Source: Novosphingobium rosa NBRC 15208
Lineage (GTDB): Bacteria > Pseudomonadota > Alphaproteobacteria > Sphingomonadales > Sphingomonadaceae
Length of the DNA: 36,648 nucleotides
Assembly: GCF_001598555.1 (NCBI RefSeq)
Contig: NZ_BCZE01000072.1
Location: 1-36,648 of the forward strand
Direction of reading: 5' to 3'
In this document: one piece after another, positions 22,628 to 30,116 of the stretch
How the letters are laid out: every line of letters starts with the position of its first letter
Position numbering within the stretch: position 1 is the stretch's first letter
The notes under the pieces: generated by a model
What the model was told of the DNA's origin: nothing
The model's input: only the letters and a program-made list of their open reading frames with translations
Databases searched by the model: none
Program-made: the position numbers and the translations under genes

Positions 22628-23668
22628 CTAATCGTCTTCCGATTCAAACAGACCGGTCTGAGATGACGCCTGCGAAGACGGGGGGGTGAGCCCCAGATGC
22701 TGCCAGGCACGGTCGTTCAGGCAACGCCCGCGCGCGGTGCGCGCCACCATGCCGAGCTGGATCAGATAGGGCTCGATCACCTCCTCGATGGTGTCGCGCG
22801 GTTCGGAAAGGCCCGCCGCCATGGTTTCCACGCCGACCGGGCCGCCCTTGTAGATCTCGGCGATCATCTGGAGATAGCGGCGGTCCTGCAGATCGAGACC
22901 GAGGCTGTCCACCTCCAGCCGGGTGAGGGAATCATCGGCAATGGCGCGGGTGATCGCCGGGCTGCCCGCGACATGGGCGAAATCGCGCACGCGGCGCAAC
23001 AGGCGACCGGCCACGCGCGGGGTGCCGCGCGAACGGCGGGCGATTTCGGTGGCGCCGTCCTTCTCGATGCCGATGTTCATGAGGGCGGCAGCGCGGGTGA
23101 TCACGCGCTCCAGTTCGGGCACGGTGTAGAATTGCAGGCGCACGGGAATGCCGAAGCGATCGCGCAGCGGCGTTTGCAGCAGGCCCATACGCGTCGTGGC
23201 GCCAATCAGCGTGAAGGGCGGCAGATCGATCCGCACCGAGCGCGCCGAAGGCCCCTCGCCGATCATCAGATCGAGCGCGCGGTCCTCCATGGCTGGGTAC
23301 AGCACCTCTTCCACCGCCGGATTGAGGCGATGGATTTCGTCGATGAAGAGGACATCGCCCTCCTCCAGATTGGTGAGCAATGCGGCCAGATCGCCCGATT
23401 TGGCGATGACAGGCCCGGATGTGGCGCGGAAATTAACGCCCAGTTCGCGCGCGATGATCTGGGCCAGCGTGGTCTTGCCCAGGCCGGGAGGGCCGAAAAA
23501 CAGCGTATGGTCCATCGCCTCGCCGCGCGATTTGGCGGATTCGATGAAGACGCGCAGATTGTCCTTGGCCGCCACCTGCCCGACGAATTCGAGCAGGGAT
23601 TTGGGGCGCAGCGCGGCGTCTGCATCCTCGATCTGGCGATGGGCGGAGAGGAGGGGGTTGTCGGTCAT
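22628..23668 (-). CDS. ruvB: Holliday junction branch migration helicase RuvB
   Basis: A 346-residue AAA+ motor. Walker A is GPPGLGKTTLAQ, Walker B LFIDEIHRL, sensor 1 is in IGATTR, the arginine finger is in TPLRDRFG, sensor 2 in GTPRVAGRLLRRVRD, and a winged-helix C-terminal domain includes the GLEx-like segment GPVGVETMAAGLSEPRDTIE. RuvB hexamers drive branch migration with RuvA. The ATG at 23668 follows immediately after the stop of the preceding small gene (TAA then ATG), so translation is probably coupled. Confidence 0.97.
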   Translation of the reverse strand: MTDNPLLSAHRQIEDADAALRPKSLLEFVGQVAAKDNLRVFIESAKSRGEAMDHTLFFGPPGLGKTTLAQIIARELGVNFRATSGPVIAKSGDLAALLTNLEEGDVLFIDEIHRLNPAVEEVLYPAMEDRALDLMIGEGPSARSVRIDLPPFTLIGATTRMGLLQTPLRDRFGIPVRLQFYTVPELERVITRAAALMNIGIEKDGATEIARRSRGTPRVAGRLLRRVRDFAHVAGSPAITRAIADDSLTRLEVDSLGLDLQDRRYLQMIAEIYKGGPVGVETMAAGLSEPRDTIEEVIEPYLIQLGMVARTARGRCLNDRAWQHLGLTPPSSQASSQTGLFESEDD

Positions 23669-24079
23669 TTAATTCGCCGGCTCATATTCATAGCATAAAA
23701 CGCCGATCAAAAGAGGATTAACTGCCTCCTTCACATTTTTGTTCACAGACAGAACCGCAATAACTTGCTTCTCTTTGACGATCAAGGGTGGATTAGAAGA
23801 GTATGGATTACTCCACGAATCCATCTGATATTTTCCGCCATTTTCTCCATACGGATTCCATATGGATTCAAAATTATACTTTGAACCAAAATTACCATAT
23901 TTATTAAATATACTATCCTGATCGTATCTATCAGCTATTTTTCCAAGATACTTACCATCTTGCGTTACAATGATCGCACCATCAAAAATCTGGCAAGCTG
24001 CATTCGCTGCCTTCGCCGACGGCACATGGCCGATGCTCAACATCGCCACGACACTCAGACAGATCGAAAATCTTGCCAT
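23669..24079 (-). CDS. small AT-rich secreted protein inserted between ruvA and ruvB
   Basis: A 136-residue protein starting MARFSICLSVVAMLSIGHVP with a clear signal peptide and likely cleavage after SAKA. The mature part contains three similar units of about 15 residues: DSIFNKYGNFGSKYN, ESIWNPYGENGGKYQ and DSWSNPYSSNPPLIV, a repeat pattern found in various bacterial hypothetical proteins. Base composition is strikingly AT-rich against its GC-rich neighbours, suggesting transfer. Yet it joins the operon with no spacer: the ATG at 24079 overlaps the ruvA stop (TGATG) and its TAA touches the ruvB start. GTG at 24082 is the alternative start. Function unknown; a role in recombination is unlikely since it is secreted. 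Confidence 0.75.
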   Translation of the reverse strand: MARFSICLSVVAMLSIGHVPSAKAANAACQIFDGAIIVTQDGKYLGKIADRYDQDSIFNKYGNFGSKYNFESIWNPYGENGGKYQMDSWSNPYSSNPPLIVKEKQVIAVLSVNKNVKEAVNPLLIGVLCYEYEPAN

Positions 24080-24693
24080 CACCCCGCCGCCTTCTTCAGC
24101 GCCACGCGGATCAGCGTGTTCAGCCCGGCGTCCTCGCCCATTTCCTCGATGGCCGCCGCCACGGCCTGAGTCGCCACAGCAGGCTTGAAGCCCAGATTCA
24201 GCAAGGCCGAAACCGTGTCGACGCCCACATTGCCTTCCGGCACAGCGCCGCCGCCCGACACCGTCACACCGGCAGGCGAGGTGAACATCATCCCCCCCGC
24301 CTTGTCCTTCAGTTCATTGACAATGCGCGCCGCCAGCTTGGCCCCCACGCCATTGGCCCGCGCGATCATCGCCGCATCGCCATGGGCACAGGCCTTCTGC
24401 AGCTCTTCAACCGTCAACGCGGACAAAATCGCCAGCGCCACCTTGCTGCCCACGCCCTGCACATGCGTCAGGAGGCGAAACCACGCCCGCTCGCCCGCGC
24501 TGGTGAAGCCGATCAGGCGCATGTCCGTCTCGCTCACCTGCATTTCGGTATGGGCGGTAACCTTGTCCCCCCGCACGCCGAAAGCCTGCAGCGTCCGCGC
24601 CGAACAGAACACCATATAGCCCACGCCATTGACGTCGATCACCGCCCAGTCAGGGCCGAAGTCGTCAAGTATGCCTGTCAGTTTTGCGATCAT
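24079..24693 (-). CDS. ruvA: Holliday junction DNA-binding protein RuvA
   Basis: A 204-residue protein. The OB-fold domain starts MIAKLTGILDDFGPDWAVID, two helix-hairpin-helix motifs follow (LTHVQGVGSKVALAIL and ANGVGAKLAARIVNELK), and a flexible linker leads to the RuvB-binding domain (DTVSALLNLGFKPAVATQAV). Tetramers hold the four-way junction and load RuvB. It is downstream of ruvC but separated from it by about 300 bp that contain palindromic element copy E, and upstream of the small secreted-protein gene with a TGATG overlap. Confidence 0.96.
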   Translation of the reverse strand: MIAKLTGILDDFGPDWAVIDVNGVGYMVFCSARTLQAFGVRGDKVTAHTEMQVSETDMRLIGFTSAGERAWFRLLTHVQGVGSKVALAILSALTVEELQKACAHGDAAMIARANGVGAKLAARIVNELKDKAGGMMFTSPAGVTVSGGGAVPEGNVGVDTVSALLNLGFKPAVATQAVAAAIEEMGEDAGLNTLIRVALKKAAG

Positions 24694-24754
24694 GGCTTAT
24701 GGCTAGCGGAAGTGGAACGATTTGGGAACATTTTTAAGAAGGGAGAAAGAGGAA

Positions 24755-24985
24755 ATGCGAGGGCCATCGCCCTCGCGCTCCCTTTACTGTCCACGTTGGC
24801 GCATCGGGCTCGGCCTTGCGCCCAGATTGCCGCGCCGCGGGCTTTCAGCCGATAGAAGGCGCAGGAATTTCCTGCCTGCGGCGCCTTTTGTGGTGCTGGT
24901 GGAGAGTTTTTGGCGCAACGGTCGGGTGCCACTTCCCGCGCGTCGGAAGACATCATGGGAGCGCGAGGGGGTAACCCCCTCGCAT
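24755..24985 (+). repeat. bipartite palindromic element, copy E, within the ruv cluster
   Basis: 231 bp, the longest copy. The L hairpin (24757-24776, CATC loop), GCTCCCTTTACTGTC and inner block GGCCTTGCGCCCAGATTGCC are present, then an extra inverted segment around AAGGCGC/GCGCCTT with CAGGAATTTCCTG. GTCGGAAGAC, GGGAGC and the R hairpin (24963-24983) close it. It starts 62 bp upstream of ruvA and ends 10 bp from the ruvC stop, so it lies between two genes read in the same direction. Confidence 0.92.
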
Positions 24986-24995
24986 CTTTCTTCTC

Positions 24996-25472
24996 TTACC
25001 GATGGCTACCCAGATGATGCGCATGGGTAATCGCCACGGCCAGGGCATCCGCCGCATCCTCGCCCTTCAGCTTCACGCCGGGCAGCAGTACGCCCAGCAT
25101 CGCCTGCACCTGCCCCTTGGCCGCGCCGCCGGTGCCGACCAGCGCCTTTTTCACCACTTTCGACGGATATTCCGAAATCTGCAGCCCCGCCCGAGCCAGA
25201 GAGACCAGCGCCACCCCGCGCGCCTGCCCCAGCTTCAGCGTGGACTGCGGATTCACGTTGACGAAAATCTCTTCCACCGCGCTGAAATCGGGCTGGTACT
25301 GGGCGACCACGTCGGTGATCACGCGGTCCAGCTCCAGCAGGCGCTCGGCCATGGGGGCCTGGATGTCGGTGCGCACCTGCCCGTTGGCGACATGGCTGAT
25401 GCGGCTACCCGATTTGGCGATCACGCCCCAGCCGGTGACGGTGAGGCCGGGGTCGATTCCCAAGATAATCAC
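24996..25472 (-). CDS. ruvC: Holliday junction resolvase RuvC
   Basis: A 158-residue endonuclease of the RNase H-like fold. It starts MIILGIDPGLTVTGWGV with catalytic Asp7; Glu67/68 are in AVEEIFVN, and Asp139 and Asp142 in GEDAADALA. NPQSTLKLGQARGVAL is the usual substrate-contacting helix. It cuts junctions processed by RuvAB. It begins with GTG at 25472, overlapping the DUF3147 stop (GTGA). The length is a little short of the E. coli protein (173) because the C-terminal tail is trimmed. Confidence 0.96.
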   Translation of the reverse strand: MIILGIDPGLTVTGWGVIAKSGSRISHVANGQVRTDIQAPMAERLLELDRVITDVVAQYQPDFSAVEEIFVNVNPQSTLKLGQARGVALVSLARAGLQISEYPSKVVKKALVGTGGAAKGQVQAMLGVLLPGVKLKGEDAADALAVAITHAHHLGSHR

Positions 25473-25831
25473 AGTTTAAGCCCCCAGCGGGTGCCCCAAT
25501 GCACCATGCCCAGATAGAGAAGGATCGTCAGCAGGCCCCCCGCCACCAAGGCAGGCCAGAAGCCCACGCCCTGCCGCAGCAGCGCCGGCACAGCCAAAAA
25601 CATCGGCAGCGAGGGAATCACATACCAGAAGGTGGCCTGCGCATGGGCGGCCATGGCCTCTGCATCGGGGCGGGCGTGCCAGAGGAAGATCATCCCCAGC
25701 ACGGACACCAGCGGCAAAGACGCGACAAGCGCGCCCATGGTGGGAGCGCGCTTGCCGATTTCCGCGATGGTGGCGATGATCGCCCCGGCCAGCAGGGCCT
25801 TGGCGATCATCTGGACCACGGGCGGGATCAC
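25469..25831 (-). CDS. DUF3147 family inner-membrane protein
   Basis: A 120-residue protein with four membrane helices: about 8-24 (IAKALLAGAIIATIAEI), 33-51 (GALVASLPLVSVLGMIFLW), 70-86 (YVIPSLPMFLAVPALL) and 91-110 (FWPALVAGGLLTILLYLGMV). This matches DUF3147, of unknown function. The start is GTG at 25831, 6 bp after the yebC stop; ATG at 25810 is an alternative that leaves the first helix nearly intact. The stop overlaps ruvC, so it is part of the yebC-ruv operon. Confidence 0.8.
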   Translation of the reverse strand: MIPPVVQMIAKALLAGAIIATIAEIGKRAPTMGALVASLPLVSVLGMIFLWHARPDAEAMAAHAQATFWYVIPSLPMFLAVPALLRQGVGFWPALVAGGLLTILLYLGMVHWGTRWGLKL

Positions 25832-25837
25832 CGGGTT

Positions 25838-26602
25838 TTAGCCCAGCTTTTCCATCACCTCGTCGGGGATTTCGTAATTGCCCCAGACGGTCTGCACGTC
25901 ATCGTCATCGTCCAGCACGTCGATCAGCTTGAGCAGCGTGGCGGCGGTGTCGGCATCGACGGCGGTCTTCAGGGTCGGACGCCAGGCCAGCTTCACGCCC
26001 TCGGCCTCGCCCAGGGTCTTTTCCAGCTCGCGCGCGACGGGGTGCAGAGAATCAACGGCCACCCAGATCTGGTGGCTGCCGGGGTTCTCGTCGCCATCGC
26101 CCATATCGGATTCGACGTCTTCGGCGCCGGCCTCGATGGCGGCTTCGAGCACCTTGTCCTCGTCACCCACGCTGGCGGGGTATTCGATCAGGCCGAGGCG
26201 GTCGAAACCGTGGCTCACCGCGCCGCTCGCGCCCAGATTACCGCCATTCTTGGCGAAGGCGGTGCGCACGTTGGTGGCGGTGCGGTTGCGGTTGTCGGTC
26301 AGCGCTTCCACGATGATCGCCACGCCGCCGGGGCCGTAACCCTCATAGCGCACTTCCTCGTAGTTCTCGCCGTCGCCCTTGCTCGCCTTGTCGATGGCGC
26401 GCTGGATGTTGTCCTTGGGCATGGACTGCGCCTTGGCCGCGTTGACGGCAGCGCGCAGGCGCGGGTTCATGTCCGGATCGGGCATACCCATCTTGGCCGC
26501 GACGGTGATTTCGCGCGACAATTTGGAAAACTGCGCCGAACGCTTCTTATCCTGAGCGCCCTTGCGGTGCATGATGTTCTTGAATTTGGAATGGCCTGCC
26601 AT
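25838..26602 (-). CDS. yebC: YebC/TACO1 family protein
   Basis: A 254-residue protein starting MAGHSKFKNIMHRKGAQDKK, the hallmark of the family. GGVAIIVEALTDNRNRTATNVR and the acidic GVSEP-like region TASVGDEDKVLEAAIEAG-type segment are present. Family members act as transcription regulators and, in recent work, as ribosome-associated factors easing translation of difficult sequences such as polyproline. It is the first gene of a leftward operon with DUF3147 and ruvC, a common arrangement. A row of hairpins lies upstream. Confidence 0.93.
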   Translation of the reverse strand: MAGHSKFKNIMHRKGAQDKKRSAQFSKLSREITVAAKMGMPDPDMNPRLRAAVNAAKAQSMPKDNIQRAIDKASKGDGENYEEVRYEGYGPGGVAIIVEALTDNRNRTATNVRTAFAKNGGNLGASGAVSHGFDRLGLIEYPASVGDEDKVLEAAIEAGAEDVESDMGDGDENPGSHQIWVAVDSLHPVARELEKTLGEAEGVKLAWRPTLKTAVDADTAATLLKLIDVLDDDDDVQTVWGNYEIPDEVMEKLG

Positions 26603-26673
26603 GGTATCCGCTTTGTCTTGCCTGAGGCTGTGGTTGCAAGCCCCCTAGCGAAACTGCGCCATAAGGGCAATCG

Positions 26674-26718
26674 GAAGCCGTTTTTCGGCTTCTTGTCGCC
26701 AATCTGCCACGCAGATTG
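26674..26718. repeat. two adjacent short hairpins upstream of yebC
   Basis: Hairpin 1: GAAGCCG, TTTTT loop, CGGCTTC (26674-26692). Hairpin 2: CAATCTGC, CAC loop, GCAGATTG (26700-26718), perfect over 8 bp. Neither has a typical U-tract outside the stem. They continue directly into the longer hairpin at 26723. Confidence 0.65.
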
Positions 26719-26722
26719 CAAC

Positions 26723-26806
26723 GCGGCACCGGTTCACGCCTCCGGCCTGGCCACCCATCCATGGTATGCTGTGGGTGGCCGGGCCGGGGGCGTGGGCCGG
26801 TGCCGC
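26723..26806. repeat. 34-bp-stem inverted repeat with 16-nt loop
   Basis: The left arm 26723-26756 (GCGGCACCGGTTCACGCC...) matches the reverse complement of 26773-26806 at 30 of 34 positions. At all four differences the left arm has T where C would pair with the G opposite, so in a plus-strand RNA every position is Watson-Crick or U-G. The loop is ATCCATGGTATGCTGT. No gene on the plus strand starts nearby. Confidence 0.8.
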
Positions 26807-26829
26807 ACATCCGGCTGAAAGCCGGATGT
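26807..26829. terminator. hairpin just after DUF2312
   Basis: ACATCCGGCT, GAA, AGCCGGATGT: a perfect 10-bp stem with a 3-nt loop, starting 4 bp after the DUF2312 stop (minus strand) and touching the 34-bp stem. No U-run follows, so termination may be weak or need Rho. Confidence 0.55.
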
Positions 26830-26833
26830 CAGA

Positions 26834-27073
26834 TCAGGAAATGCCCAGAGCGTTCAGATACACTTCCAGGATCGCTTCCTGTTCCTTGCGGTCATCGGGC
26901 TTCATCTTGCGGATGCGGATCACCTGGCGCATCGCCTTGGGGTCGTAACCGGTGGCCTTGCCTTCCAGATAGACGTCCTTGATGTCGTCGCTGATGCCCT
27001 TCTTTTCCTCTTCGAGGCGCTCGATGCGCTCGATCAGCAGGCGCAGGCGGTCGTCGGCTGCCATTTCGGCCAT
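26834..27073 (-). CDS. DUF2312 (UPF0335) family protein
   Basis: A 79-residue, largely helical protein: RLRLLIERIERLEEEKKGIS, then DDIKDVYLEGKATGYDPKAM and RQVIRIRKMKPDDRKEQEAI. This is the alphaproteobacterial DUF2312/GapR-like pattern (ERIERLEEEKK...DIKDVYAEAKGxGYDxKxLR). GapR of Caulobacter, which belongs to this family, is a nucleoid-associated protein that clamps overtwisted AT-rich DNA, so a similar role is likely. The ATG is at 27073. It lies downstream of DUF1244 in the same direction. Confidence 0.9.
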   Translation of the reverse strand: MAEMAADDRLRLLIERIERLEEEKKGISDDIKDVYLEGKATGYDPKAMRQVIRIRKMKPDDRKEQEAILEVYLNALGIS

Positions 27074-27193
27074 GGTTGGTCTCCGTGAATTTTAGAATCG
27101 GTTGGGCCGTCCGATAGCCGCGCTCGCTCGGAACGAAAAGAGGCCATGAACCAGAATCCCCAAGGATCGGCCCCACAAGCGCTTCGGCCTGCC

Positions 27194-27523
27194 TCAATCG
27201 ACGGCGGCATTGCGCTTCAGGCTTTGCTCCATGCGGGCCAGTTGCTCGGCTGTGGCTGGCGTTTGATAACGCTCTTTCCATTCCGCCGCACTCATCCCGT
27301 GGATCGCTTCCCGCGCCTGCGCCCTATCCAAAGGCGCGCCCGCTTCCACGATCCAGTCGGCCAGACAGTTGCGGCAAAAGCCCGCCAATCCCATCAGATC
27401 GATGTTCTGCGCATCATGCCGATGCCGCAAATGCCGCACGAGCCGACGAAAAGCGGCTGCGGCCTGCGCGTCACTCAGGGAATCCACAGGGTCGGTGGCA
27501 CTATCGTTCGCATTCATATTCAT
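27194..27523 (-). CDS. DUF1244 family protein
   Basis: A 109-residue protein. The core is AAFRRLVRHLRHRHDAQNID and LMGLAGFCRNCLADWIVEAG, the DUF1244 signature with its conserved FCRNCL; two Cys four residues apart could bind metal. It ends with AAEWKERYQTPATAEQLARM. Function is unknown. The ATG at 27523 follows AAGGA. It is divergent from pyruvate kinase and next to DUF2312, a grouping common in alphaproteobacteria. Confidence 0.88.
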   Translation of the reverse strand: MNMNANDSATDPVDSLSDAQAAAAFRRLVRHLRHRHDAQNIDLMGLAGFCRNCLADWIVEAGAPLDRAQAREAIHGMSAAEWKERYQTPATAEQLARMEQSLKRNAAVD

Positions 27524-27628
27524 GGCATTGATCCTTGGGTTTTCGCCGCGCCTTTGTCATGGACCTTCGTCACAAACGCTATCACAACAGCGTCATACCC
27601 AATGAAACGCCGGGAAGGAATTTTGAGC

Positions 27629-29098
27629 GTGTCTACGTCTCCCTCGCACAAGCTCGATCCACGCGGCCGCAAGGTCAAGATTCTCGCAACCCTGGGCCCG
27701 GCCAGCCGCGATATCGAGATGATCCGCAAGCTGATCCGCGCCGGCGCCGACGCCTTCCGCGTCAACATGAGCCATGGCGACCACCCCACCCACGCCCAGA
27801 CCATCGCCAATGTGCGCGAGGCGGAGAAGGAATTCGGCCGCCCGATCTCGATCCTCTGCGATCTTCAGGGCCCCAAGCTGCGCGTCGGCACCTTCAAGGA
27901 TGGCCGCGCGGTCATCCGACACTCGGGCCATTTCACGCTGGACCGCAACCCGGAGCCGGGCGACGAAAACCGCGTCTGCCTGCCGCATCCCGAACTCTTC
28001 GGCATCCTGCGCAAGGGCCAGCGCCTGCTGATCGATGACGGCAAGCTCAAGCTGCGCGTCATCCGCGCCGATGAGAACGAGATCCTGTGCTCGGCCGATG
28101 TCGGCGGCGTGATTTCGGACCGCAAGGGCGTCAACGTGCCCGACGCCGTGGTGCCGATCCCCGCGCTGACCGAAAAGGACCGCCGCGATCTGGCCTTTGC
28201 CGTGGCGCAGAATGTGGACTGGATCGGCCTCTCCTTCGTGCAGCGCGCCGAGGACGTGGCCGAGGCCCGCAAGCTGATGGGCGGCCATGGCGCTCTGGTC
28301 GCCAAGATCGAGAAGCCCGCCGCTGTCGAAAGCCTCGACGAGATCATCAACCTGTCGGACGGCGTGATGGTCGCCCGCGGTGATCTCGGCGTCGAGCTGA
28401 ACCCGGAAGAAGTGCCCCCGATCCAGAAGCTGATCGTGGAAACCACCCGCCGCAGCGGCAAGCCGGTGATCGTGGCCACGCAGATGCTCGAATCGATGAT
28501 CGAGAGCCCCGCCCCTACCCGCGCCGAAGTCTCCGACGTCGCCAATGCCGTCTATGACGGCGCCGACGTGGTGATGCTCTCGGCCGAAACCGCCAGCGGC
28601 CAGTGGCCGGAAGAAGCGGTGACGATCATGCACCGCATCGCCAGCCAGGTGGAAAAGGACGTCACCTACCGCCGCCGCATCCATCTGGCCGAAATCGAGG
28701 CCGACGCCACCACCGCCGACGCTCTGGCCAAGGCCAGCGCCCAGATCGCGGAAACCGTGTCGATCGCCGGGATCATCGTCTTCACCGGCAGCGGCTCGAC
28801 CGCGCGCCGCGTGGCCCGCGAACGCCCCCATGCCCCGATGCTGGTGCTGACCCCCAGCCTGAAGACCGCGCGCAAGGCGGCCCTGCTGTGGGGCGCTCAC
28901 GCCGTCCACACCAAGGACATCGGCAGCTTCGAGGAGATGATCGCCAAGGGCAAGCGCATGGCCCTGCGCCATGGCTTCGGCGAGGCGGGCGCCAAACTGA
29001 TCGCGCTGGCGGGCGTACCCTTCGGCACGCCGGGCGCGACCAACCTGCTCCACGTTGTGACGCTGGCCGGCAACGAGCTGGAAAAGCACGAGGGCTGA
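27629..29098 (+). CDS. pyk: pyruvate kinase
   Basis: A 489-residue glycolytic enzyme (PEP + ADP to pyruvate + ATP). Motifs are VKILATLGPAS, FRVNMSHG, LCDLQGPKLRVG, GLSFVQRAEDV, the catalytic-Lys segment ALVAKIEKPAAVESLDEII, MVARGDLGVE, ATQMLESMIESPAPTRAEVSD given in part, and DVVMLSAETASG. A C-terminal domain follows (VFTGSGSTARRVARERP, then TPGATNLLHVVTL). The start chosen is GTG at 27629, 8 nt after GGAAGGAA; the frame is open upstream with an ATG at 27602 that lacks a ribosome-binding site. Confidence 0.95.
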   Translation: MSTSPSHKLDPRGRKVKILATLGPASRDIEMIRKLIRAGADAFRVNMSHGDHPTHAQTIANVREAEKEFGRPISILCDLQGPKLRVGTFKDGRAVIRHSGHFTLDRNPEPGDENRVCLPHPELFGILRKGQRLLIDDGKLKLRVIRADENEILCSADVGGVISDRKGVNVPDAVVPIPALTEKDRRDLAFAVAQNVDWIGLSFVQRAEDVAEARKLMGGHGALVAKIEKPAAVESLDEIINLSDGVMVARGDLGVELNPEEVPPIQKLIVETTRRSGKPVIVATQMLESMIESPAPTRAEVSDVANAVYDGADVVMLSAETASGQWPEEAVTIMHRIASQVEKDVTYRRRIHLAEIEADATTADALAKASAQIAETVSIAGIIVFTGSGSTARRVARERPHAPMLVLTPSLKTARKAALLWGAHAVHTKDIGSFEEMIAKGKRMALRHGFGEAGAKLIALAGVPFGTPGATNLLHVVTLAGNELEKHEG

Positions 29099-29106
29099 TG
29101 GAAACC

Positions 29107-29136
29107 GGGCGAGAGCGCGAACCGGCGCTCTCGCCC
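29107..29136 (+). terminator. hairpin after pyruvate kinase
   Basis: GGGCGAGAGCGC pairs perfectly over 12 bp with GCGCTCTCGCCC, with loop GAACCG, 8 bp after the pyk stop. No T-run follows, so it is either a Rho-assisted terminator or a 3'-end protecting stem. Confidence 0.6.
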
Positions 29137-29249
29137 CCATCCGCGCAACAATACTCAAGGCGGACAGGCCCGTTCCGCAATCCCCTTGCATGATGACATT
29201 CCCGTGATACGCTTCTCCCAACCCGCCTTTCGGGGGGAGAGGATAAAAC

Positions 29250-29930
29250 ATGATCATCAGCACGCGCGCCCGGGGGGCCGCTCTCGCAGCCGTGACCTTG
29301 CTGTGCGCAGCCCCGCTCGCAGCCGCTTTGCCAACTGTTGTGCGGGCCGATAATCCGGTGCAGGCCGCCGTGGGCCTCGTGGCCCCCATCGTCAGCCGCA
29401 CGCACACCACGCAGGCCACCTACGCCGTCTATTACTGGAACCGCCTGACGCCCCAACGCGGCGAGGCCTCGGAAGAATGGTCGGCGGAATTCAACCGCGG
29501 CAACTGGCACCGCGTGGAAACCCCGCGCGACCGCATGATCGCGGACTGCAAGGCCATGCGCGGCATCGACCTCTCGCTGGAAACCGGGCAGATCGTCTCG
29601 GGCCCGGCGGTCGCCAAGGCCGCCTGCGGGATCAACGCCAACCGCCCCGTGCGCCAGTCCGAATATCTCGGGCGGATCGATGGCCACCTTGGCGCCTTCG
29701 ACCGCGTGCGCCTGACCGACGCCAGCGATATCCGCACCTATGATGTCTCGGGCGATGGCGTGATTCTGGGCGTGACCTACGCCAATGTCGATCAGCCCGG
29801 CTCCGTCACCCTGACCATGACCTCGACCGGGCTGGATCATGCCCTGCCCGATAGCGACATGTTCAGCCCTGAATCGCTGGGGCGCAGCGTGGTGCCGGAT
29901 CGGTTCAAAGCCGCGCCTCAGGGGAAGTAA
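29250..29930 (+). CDS. secreted protein of unknown function
   Basis: A 226-residue protein with an N-terminal signal peptide (RARGAALAAVTLLCAAPLAA, cleavage near ALPTVVRA). The mature part has YYWNRLTPQRGEASEEWSAE, a Cys pair (DCKAMRG and KAACGI) and a beta-rich C-terminal half (RTYDVSGDGVILGVTYANVD). I do not recognise the family; it is probably periplasmic. The ATG at 29250 has GGGGAGAGGA upstream. It stands alone between pyk and the convergent bioA, with palindromic element copy F starting 12 bp after its stop. Confidence 0.7.
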   Translation: MIISTRARGAALAAVTLLCAAPLAAALPTVVRADNPVQAAVGLVAPIVSRTHTTQATYAVYYWNRLTPQRGEASEEWSAEFNRGNWHRVETPRDRMIADCKAMRGIDLSLETGQIVSGPAVAKAACGINANRPVRQSEYLGRIDGHLGAFDRVRLTDASDIRTYDVSGDGVILGVTYANVDQPGSVTLTMTSTGLDHALPDSDMFSPESLGRSVVPDRFKAAPQGK

Positions 29931-29942
29931 GAAGAAGGGAAG

Positions 29943-30109
29943 ATGCGAGGGCCATCGCCCTCGCGCTCCCTTTGGTGTCTTCGTTGCGCTTCGGATTCGG
30001 CCTTGCGCCCAGCTTGCCGCGCCGCAGGCTTTCCATCGCCTGCCCAGCCTTGCCGCTGCCGTTTCGTCGGAAGACGTTATGGGAGCGCGAGGGGGTAACC
30101 CCCTCGCAT
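29943..30109 (+). repeat. bipartite palindromic element, copy F
   Basis: 167 bp. The L hairpin is at 29945-29964 with CATC loop; GCTCCCTTTGGTGTC, inner block CGGCCTTGCGCCCAG and GCCGCGCCGCAGGC follow; then CGTCGGAAGACG, ATGGGAGC and the R hairpin at 30087-30107. It lies between convergent stops, 12 bp from the secreted-protein gene and 7 bp from bioA. This is the most regular copy and a good reference for the family. Confidence 0.93.
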
Positions 30110-30116
30110 GTCTCTT

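Noticed and set aside
9779..30109. CRISPR array as explanation of the repeated GCGAGGG sequences
   Set aside because: Copies are kilobases apart with genes between, in both orientations, without regular spacers or cas genes.
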